Shown piece by piece: positions 52,562-57,105 of a DNA stretch of 57,105 nt. This DNA is from an uncultured Chloroflexales bacterium (GTDB lineage: Bacteria; Chloroflexota; Chloroflexia; Chloroflexales; Chloroflexaceae). The translations under genes were made by a program, and so were the position numbers. The DNA is taken from assembly GCA_937967405.1 (NCBI GenBank), contig CALCJV010000062.1, positions 1-57,105 of the forward strand. The letters are read 5' to 3'. The notes beneath the pieces are model-generated. The model ran no database searches. It was not told the DNA's origin and saw only the letters and a program-made list of their open reading frames with translations. Position 1 is the first letter of the stretch. Each line of letters opens with the position of its first letter.

Positions 52562-54283
52562 TTACGCCGTTGGGTTAGCTGTTGGCTGCTGCTCAATCAT
52601 GTCGCCGATGCTCTTGCCCTGCGGCACCATCGGGAAGACATTCACTTCACGCTCCACGCGGAAATCAATCACCACCGTGCCCTTGTGGTTGTAAGCCGCT
52701 TCAATCGCTGGCTCAACCCCATCCACGGTCTCGACGGTCATGCCGCACACGCCATAGGCTTCGGCAAGGCGGGCAAAATCGGGCCCACTGAGTAGGGTGT
52801 GGCTGTAGCGGCGATCCTCAAATAGCTCTTGCCACTGGCGCACCATGCCCAAATAGCCGTTGTTGATGATCGCAATCTTAATGTTGGTGATCCCTTCTTG
52901 CACAATCGTGGCCAACTCTTGGTTAGTCATCTGGAACCCGCCATCGCCACAGATCACCCAGATCGTTTCATCTGGGCAGGCAATCGCTGCACCGAGTGCA
53001 GCAGGCACGGCAAAGCCCATCGTGCCCGATCCGCCGCTGGTGATGTGCGAACGTGGGCGGCTCCAGTCAATCAATTGGGCGGCCCACATCTGGTGCTGGC
53101 CCACGTCGGTAATCACGCGGTAGTTGCCCCGTTCTTTGAGCGTCCGGTTCAGCGCGGCATAGACATCATGCGGCATCAGTTGATTGGTATCGGGGCGGTT
53201 CAGGTACTGCTGCTTGTGCTGATGAGTGGCCTGTAACTGGCGGATGTGCTGCATCCATGCGGTGGCTTCGCGGGGTGGCATCTCTTCGATCAAGGCTTGC
53301 AGAACCAGTTTGGCATCGCCCACGATAGGCACTTCTGTCCGCACATTTTTGCCAATCTCAGAAGGATCAATGTCTACATGGATCACTCGTGCGTTGGGTG
53401 CAAACGTGCTAGCTTTGCCAGTCACACGGTCATCGAAACGCCCACCGATGTTGATCAACACATCGCACTCTTGGATTGCCCGATTGACGTGCACCCAGCC
53501 GTGCATGCCGGGCATGCCAATGCTGAGCGGGTGATCTTCGGGGAAGGCTCCTAAGCCGTGCAACGTAGTGATTACGGGAATCCCAGTGCGCTCGGCGAAC
53601 GTGCGTAGCTCTTCCGTTGCGCCGGCCATAATCACGCCATTGCCGGCCATAATCAGCGGCTTCTGTGCTCCGGTAAGGAGTTCGACGGCCGCCCGAATCT
53701 GCTTGCGGTTGCCTTGCAGGGTCGGCTTGTAGCCGGGCAGGGCGAGCTTGATGTCCCAATTTGGCACGGTGCGAGCTTGCTGGGCATCTTTGGTAATATC
53801 CACCAAGACTGGCCCCGGACGGCCCGTGCTGGCGAGGTAGAAGGCTTCCTTCATCACATAGGGGATGTCGTCAATCCGCTTGACGAGATAGTTGTGCTTG
53901 GTGATCGGCATCGTGATGCCCGTAATGTCTGTCTCTTGAAAGGCATCTTTGCCTACCACAAGGCTCGATACCTGCCCCGTAATGGCGACCAGCGGCGTGC
54001 TGTCCATCCATGCATCGGCAATCGGGGTGACCAGATTAGTGGCTCCCGGCCCGCTCGTGGCAACACACACCCCCACTCGTCCAGTCGCACGGGCGTAGCC
54101 TTCGGCGGCATGCCCAGCCCCCTGCTCGTGGCGGCAAAGAATGTGGCGGAACTTGTCACGGTACTCATACATCGCATAGTAGAATGGCATAATTGCACCG
54201 CCGGGAATGCCGAAGATCACTTCGACTCCCTCTCGCACAAGGGCTTCACACATGATGTGTGCGCCCGTCATCTTCTCGGACAT
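52562..54283 (-). CDS. ilvB: Acetolactate synthase catalytic subunit
   Basis: 573 aa. This ThDP-dependent enzyme makes acetolactate or acetohydroxybutyrate. It has IFGIPGGAIMPFY, the catalytic glutamate in RHEQGAGHAAEGYARATG, and the ThDP-Mg motif GDGGFQMTNQEL with a following NN. The frame runs to 54301, but the ATG at 54283 has AGGAGG 5 nt upstream. First structural gene of the operon, ~125 nt below the attenuator terminator. Confidence 0.97.
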   Translation of the reverse strand: MSEKMTGAHIMCEALVREGVEVIFGIPGGAIMPFYYAMYEYRDKFRHILCRHEQGAGHAAEGYARATGRVGVCVATSGPGATNLVTPIADAWMDSTPLVAITGQVSSLVVGKDAFQETDITGITMPITKHNYLVKRIDDIPYVMKEAFYLASTGRPGPVLVDITKDAQQARTVPNWDIKLALPGYKPTLQGNRKQIRAAVELLTGAQKPLIMAGNGVIMAGATEELRTFAERTGIPVITTLHGLGAFPEDHPLSIGMPGMHGWVHVNRAIQECDVLINIGGRFDDRVTGKASTFAPNARVIHVDIDPSEIGKNVRTEVPIVGDAKLVLQALIEEMPPREATAWMQHIRQLQATHQHKQQYLNRPDTNQLMPHDVYAALNRTLKERGNYRVITDVGQHQMWAAQLIDWSRPRSHITSGGSGTMGFAVPAALGAAIACPDETIWVICGDGGFQMTNQELATIVQEGITNIKIAIINNGYLGMVRQWQELFEDRRYSHTLLSGPDFARLAEAYGVCGMTVETVDGVEPAIEAAYNHKGTVVIDFRVEREVNVFPMVPQGKSIGDMIEQQPTANPTA

Positions 54284-54407
54284 CTGAACCTCCTGATCCA
54301 TACTGGTTGCCGATTCACAGGTGTGATCGTTTTGACAGTTGTGCTAGCCTTGACAGCTCTGTGCGTTACTCCGATAGGGCGAATACCACCTTGCAGTGGT
54401 AGGCACT

Positions 54408-54436
54408 AAAAAACCTCCCGTGTCATTCGGGAGGCT
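54408..54436 (-). terminator. Attenuator terminator before ilvB
   Basis: On the minus strand, CCTCCCG and CGGGAGG (54428-54434 and 54414-54420) pair around a 7-nt loop, with A-U and G-U extensions, and are followed by six Us. It lies between the leader peptide and ilvB, so it can stop transcription before the operon. Confidence 0.9.
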
Positions 54437-54482
54437 TGCATTTCTATTTTGTGCTTGCGCGTATTACCGTTTTGCTCCCGAA
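54426..54482 (-). promoter_or_regulatory. Antiterminator pairing of the ilv leader
   Basis: TTCGGGAG (54475-54482), inside the end of the leader reading frame, is exactly complementary to CTCCCGAA (54426-54433), the left arm of the terminator. A ribosome stalled on the Ile/Leu/Val run leaves the first element free to pair and blocks the terminator. A ribosome that reaches the stop codon covers it and lets the terminator form. Confidence 0.8.
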
Positions 54483-54562
54483 GCCGTATTGCTCCAACCA
54501 ATAAGGAGGAGTACAAGTACGAGAATAATGCTAAGGAAGCGCACGAACATGAACACAAACAT
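54464..54562 (-). CDS. ilvL: Branched-chain leader peptide
   Basis: 32 aa. It begins MFVFMFVRFLS, continues with ten consecutive branched-chain residues (IILVLVLLLI, codons at 54500-54529), then GWSNTASGAKR and a TAA. An AAGGG stretch lies just before the first ATG; a second in-frame ATG is at 54550. It is too short for routine gene callers. Position between promoter and terminator, together with the codon run, marks it as the sensor of charged Ile, Leu and Val tRNA for the operon. The peptide itself probably has no function. Confidence 0.88.
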   Translation of the reverse strand: MFVFMFVRFLSIILVLVLLLIGWSNTASGAKR

Positions 54563-54616
54563 AGCCCTTCTGCTTCTATCCGAATTGCGAAAGTCTTCAC
54601 ACATCACTCTGGTGTG

Positions 54617-54646
54617 AGAATACCACATCTATCCAAGTTTTGTCAA
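54617..54646 (-). promoter_or_regulatory. Promoter of the ilv/leu operon
   Basis: On the minus strand, TTGACA (54641-54646), an 18-bp spacer and TATTCT (54617-54622). Transcription would begin near 54609, ~47 nt before the leader ATG. Confidence 0.75.
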
Positions 54647-54731
54647 GTCCGATTTAGGCAGATGATCCAGATCAGTTTCGAGCAAGCGGAGCGGGCAAAT
54701 CTGCTCGATTTCTCTCTCAGCCAATTTCGCG

Positions 54732-54737
54732 TATAAT
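54732..54737 (+). promoter_or_regulatory. -10 box of the RelE-helicase gene
   Basis: Perfect TATAAT, ~38 nt before the ATG at 54775. The upstream -35 region (TTTCTC) is weak. An ATG at 54742 would fall at or before the transcription start and is rejected. Confidence 0.6.
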
Positions 54738-54774
54738 CCCTATGAGCCACAACAGGAGATTTTACGGAGCAGCT

Positions 54775-56853
54775 ATGACCACCTATGTAATTGACGCGAC
54801 CGAAACGTTCCTCAATGAACTGCTCGGCATCCCCCGCAATGTTGCCAATACGATTATCAAGAAGCGCGAAGTTTTACGCCATGATCCCTACCTCGCCGCG
54901 GGCCATGCCAAGAAGCTGAAGGGCTACGAGAACGTCTACCGCCTGCGCGTAGGCGATTATCGCATCCTCTACCTGATTGGCAAGCAAGTCGTCCGCCTGC
55001 TCGCGGTGCGGAAGCGGAGCGAGGCCTATGAAAAGCACATCAATGAGGAGCACGACGACCTGCTCGATCTTGATCTGTTTGAGGAACTTGTGCCAACTGC
55101 ACCGCCCCCTGCGCCCCGCATCACGCTTGAGCCGCTTGCGCCGGAGCCGCCGCGCCCACTCCCACAGCCAATCGCACCTGCGATGCTGGAGCAGCTGCAT
55201 ATCCCGCCAGAGCATTGGCCAGCCTTGCTCGCTATCCAGAACGAAGATCAACTGATCGAGGCCGAAGCGCACGTCCCGCGTGAGTACGTCTCGCGCCTGC
55301 TCGATAACTTGTTCCCGCCCAAAGGCATCGTCAAGCTCGCTAGCTTGCCTGCCTTTGATACCGATCAGGATGAGCAACTCGAACGCTGGGTGGCGGGTGA
55401 GCTTTACGGTTTTCTGCTCCGGCTCGACCCAGAGCAGGAGCAGCTAGCTGAGATGCCTACGACCGGAGCCGTGCTGGTGAAAGGTGGTCCGGGCACCGGC
55501 AAATCTACGGTCGCGCTCTACCGCGTGCGCTGGCTGCTCAATCAAGGCTTTAAGCGCATCCTCTTTACCACCTACACCAATGCCCTTGTCCACTATTCAG
55601 AACAGTTGCTCGCCCATCTGCTCGGTGGCGATCCCAACGAGTTTGGCGTACAAGTCTCAACGATAGATCGGCTGAGTGTCTACTACGCCGATCTCAATGG
55701 CTGCCCCCAACAGAGCTGCACCGATGCGGAAGCCCAACAGCTCCTCGATCATGCGCTCCGCACAACCGTCATAAGCGGGAGCAAAGCACTGGCGGAGAAA
55801 CGCCGCCAACAGTTGCAGCAGTTGGGCAGTGCCTACCTGCTGGATGAGATCAAGACCGTCATCGAGGGCTGGGGGGTGCAGAGTGCCGATGAGTATGTTG
55901 CCACCTCGCGGCGGGGGCGGCGCACCCAGCTTGCGGAAGCGATGCGGCGGGCGTTCTGGGAGGTGTACACGCGCTGGTCCGCGCTGATGCAGCAGCGCGG
56001 CTGGGCCCTGTGGCAGCAGAAGCACCGCCACGCCCTGCACTATGTCACCACCCATGCCGTTCAGCCCTACGATGCACTTATCATTGATGAAGCCCAAGAC
56101 CTATCGCCCGTGCTGTTGCGCTTCCTTGTGTCGCTGGTAGAGCATCCCAAAGGCATTTACCTCACTGCTGACGCAAACCAATCAATCTATCAGCGCGGCT
56201 TTAGCTGGAAGCAAATCCACGACGACTTGAATGTCCGCGGGCGCACGTCGATCCTGCGCCGCAACTACCGCAATACGCGCCAGATTGTGGCGGGCTACAG
56301 GCATATTCTGCCCCCTAGCGACGCTGATGACCCCCACCAACCAGAGCTATCTCTGCGCGAGGGCCCCCCACCGCAGCTGTTCCTCAGCGATGGCAACGAC
56401 CCCGATGCCGAGACCCGCGCCCTGCTGCACTTCTTCCGCACCGCAGCCCGCCAGCATCGCCTCTCAGCCTACAGTGGGGCGGTGTTGTGCCCCACCCACC
56501 AGATTGCCAAAGCGACTGCGGCTGCGCTCACTGCCGCCGGTTTGGAGGCAACCTATTTTGAAAGCCGCAACTTTGCGCTAGGGCAGGCGTGCATCAAGGT
56601 GATTACCTACCATACTGCCAAAGGGCTGGAGTTTCCCTTCGTAGCGGTGCTAGGGCTACGTGATGGACAGATGCCAAAATATCGGCTGGCCTTGCCACCC
56701 GATGAGCAAGCGGAACAGATCGAGGAGCAACGTCGCTTGTTCTATGTCGCCTGTTCACGGGCGATGCTCGCGTTGCTGGTATGCGGTTCTGCTACGCAGC
56801 CCTCGCCGTTCCTCGCCAATCTGGATGCGCCTGATTGGGAACAAGTCAGCTGA
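54775..56853 (+). CDS. RelE/ParE-like toxin domain fused to a UvrD-type SF1 helicase
   Basis: 692 aa. Residues 1-90 have the RelE/ParE toxin pattern: DATETFLNELLGIP, KKLKG, YRLRVGDYRILY and a final strand with LLAVRKRSEAY. A Pro-rich linker (~110-145) leads to a UvrD/Rep-like helicase with Walker A GGPGTGKS (237-244), Walker B IIDEAQD (437-442 core), an LTADANQSIYQR motif III, and RNYRNTRQI. The C-terminal motifs are TYHTAKGLEFPFV and FYVACSRA. It may be a helicase that recruits to RNA or the ribosome through its RelE part. No antitoxin gene is adjacent on either side. CGGAG precedes the ATG. Confidence 0.92.
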   Translation: MTTYVIDATETFLNELLGIPRNVANTIIKKREVLRHDPYLAAGHAKKLKGYENVYRLRVGDYRILYLIGKQVVRLLAVRKRSEAYEKHINEEHDDLLDLDLFEELVPTAPPPAPRITLEPLAPEPPRPLPQPIAPAMLEQLHIPPEHWPALLAIQNEDQLIEAEAHVPREYVSRLLDNLFPPKGIVKLASLPAFDTDQDEQLERWVAGELYGFLLRLDPEQEQLAEMPTTGAVLVKGGPGTGKSTVALYRVRWLLNQGFKRILFTTYTNALVHYSEQLLAHLLGGDPNEFGVQVSTIDRLSVYYADLNGCPQQSCTDAEAQQLLDHALRTTVISGSKALAEKRRQQLQQLGSAYLLDEIKTVIEGWGVQSADEYVATSRRGRRTQLAEAMRRAFWEVYTRWSALMQQRGWALWQQKHRHALHYVTTHAVQPYDALIIDEAQDLSPVLLRFLVSLVEHPKGIYLTADANQSIYQRGFSWKQIHDDLNVRGRTSILRRNYRNTRQIVAGYRHILPPSDADDPHQPELSLREGPPPQLFLSDGNDPDAETRALLHFFRTAARQHRLSAYSGAVLCPTHQIAKATAAALTAAGLEATYFESRNFALGQACIKVITYHTAKGLEFPFVAVLGLRDGQMPKYRLALPPDEQAEQIEEQRRLFYVACSRAMLALLVCGSATQPSPFLANLDAPDWEQVS

Positions 56854-56865
56854 AGCGCACGGCGT

Positions 56866-56893
56866 TAGGGCGCACCCTACCCGCTGCGCCCTA
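56866..56893. terminator. Hairpin between convergent genes at the right end
   Basis: A perfect 9-bp stem (tagggcgca/tgcgcccta) with a 10-nt loop, 12 nt after the helicase stop. Its right arm contains the stop codon of the convergent gene. There is no T-run. Confidence 0.5.
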
Positions 56894-57105
56894 GCGGCCA
56901 TTGCCCCGTATGAGGGTCACAAGCAGCAAGAAGCCAACCACAAAGATCGCCACACCACCCACCACCGCCAGCACCAGTGGCACAAGCCCTTGCCATGCCC
57001 CCACCGTGTAGGCAATACTCAACAAGCCCAGTGCCACCAGCAAGCCAAGCAGCACTATCGCGAGGGCCAGCTTGCTCGCCGCCGACGAAAGCGCACTCGC
57101 TACGC
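56891..57105 (-). CDS. Small membrane protein (partial, cut by window edge)
   Basis: The last 71 codons of a minus-strand gene that runs off the window; the stop is at 56891-56893. The visible part has two long hydrophobic segments (LALAIVLLGLLVALGLLSIAY and LVPLVLAVVGGVAIFVVGFL) separated by a short TVGAWQG turn, and a charged RGNGR end. No start codon is visible and no family was recognised. Confidence 0.6.
   Translation of the reverse strand, partial: VASALSSAASKLALAIVLLGLLVALGLLSIAYTVGAWQGLVPLVLAVVGGVAIFVVGFLLLVTLIRGNGR

Noticed and set aside
54374-54420. T-box riboswitch upstream of ilvB
   Set aside because: AAGGTGGTA on the minus strand recalls the T-box core, but it lies after the terminator U-tract rather than before it and forms its own small hairpin. 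The upstream Ile/Leu/Val leader peptide explains the control better.
54406-54600. 64-aa open frame on the minus strand opening MKTFAIRIEAEG
   Set aside because: It overlaps the leader region in another frame, runs through the terminator stem and lacks a ribosome site. The branched-chain leader frame fits the signals.
54742-54774. ATG 54742 as start of the RelE-helicase
   Set aside because: It lies only 5 nt after the -10 box, at or before the transcription start. ATG 54775 has CGGAG upstream and begins the RelE domain properly.

Overview
The window looks like chromosomal DNA from a Chloroflexota bacterium, most likely a filamentous phototroph-type lineage (Chloroflexales or a relative). This is inferred from a 16S rRNA gene that ends in its own terminator with no 23S behind it, a UDP-sulfoquinovose synthase (Sqd1), a bacterial PHAX-domain RNA-binding protein, a citramalate route to isoleucine, and several proteins with cyclic-nucleotide-binding folds. 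No insertion sequence, prophage, CRISPR array or tRNA gene was seen.

Layout. 1-330: 3' end of 16S rRNA and its terminator. 330-4242 (minus): sqd1, then a group made of an ICMT-like membrane protein, a YcxB-like protein, a ParA-type ATPase and a small partner. 4355-9300 (plus): treZ, a polytopic membrane protein and a GT2 glycosyltransferase. 9410-25682 (plus): a nonribosomal peptide cluster with a cNMP-fold protein, a divergent MbtH-like protein, an Npt/HEAT/cNMP fusion, and two NRPS proteins carrying three adenylation domains. 25718-29568: an orphan solute-binding lipoprotein translationally coupled to a HAMP-GAF membrane sensor. 29727-43659: mostly single genes: S9 peptidase, gatB, SH3b protein, arsC, PIG-L deacetylase, sortase lipoprotein, cNMP protein, sunset-like protein, DsbB-like protein, PHAX-domain protein, a hybrid REC-PAS-histidine kinase and an RDD protein. 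43678-54609 (minus): a two-gene unit, then the branched-chain amino acid operon ilvB-ilvH-ilvC-leuA-pheA-cimA-leuC-leuD behind an attenuator. 54775-57105: a RelE-helicase fusion and an edge-truncated membrane protein.

Most interesting system. The NRPS line reads, from its substrate-code residues, as serine (module with embedded N-methyltransferase), glycine, and a leucine-like residue. It ends not in a thioesterase or an SDR-type reductase but in about 390 residues resembling cyanobacterial long-chain acyl-ACP reductase (AAR), with the nucleotide-binding loop and the catalytic cysteine position retained. A short peptide aldehyde is the inferred product.

Second strong find. The ilv/leu operon is preceded by a complete ribosome-mediated attenuator: a consensus-like promoter, a 32-residue leader peptide with ten consecutive Ile/Leu/Val codons, an 8-bp antiterminator pairing and an intrinsic terminator. 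Several promoters in the window share an extended -10 (TGnTAtnAT).
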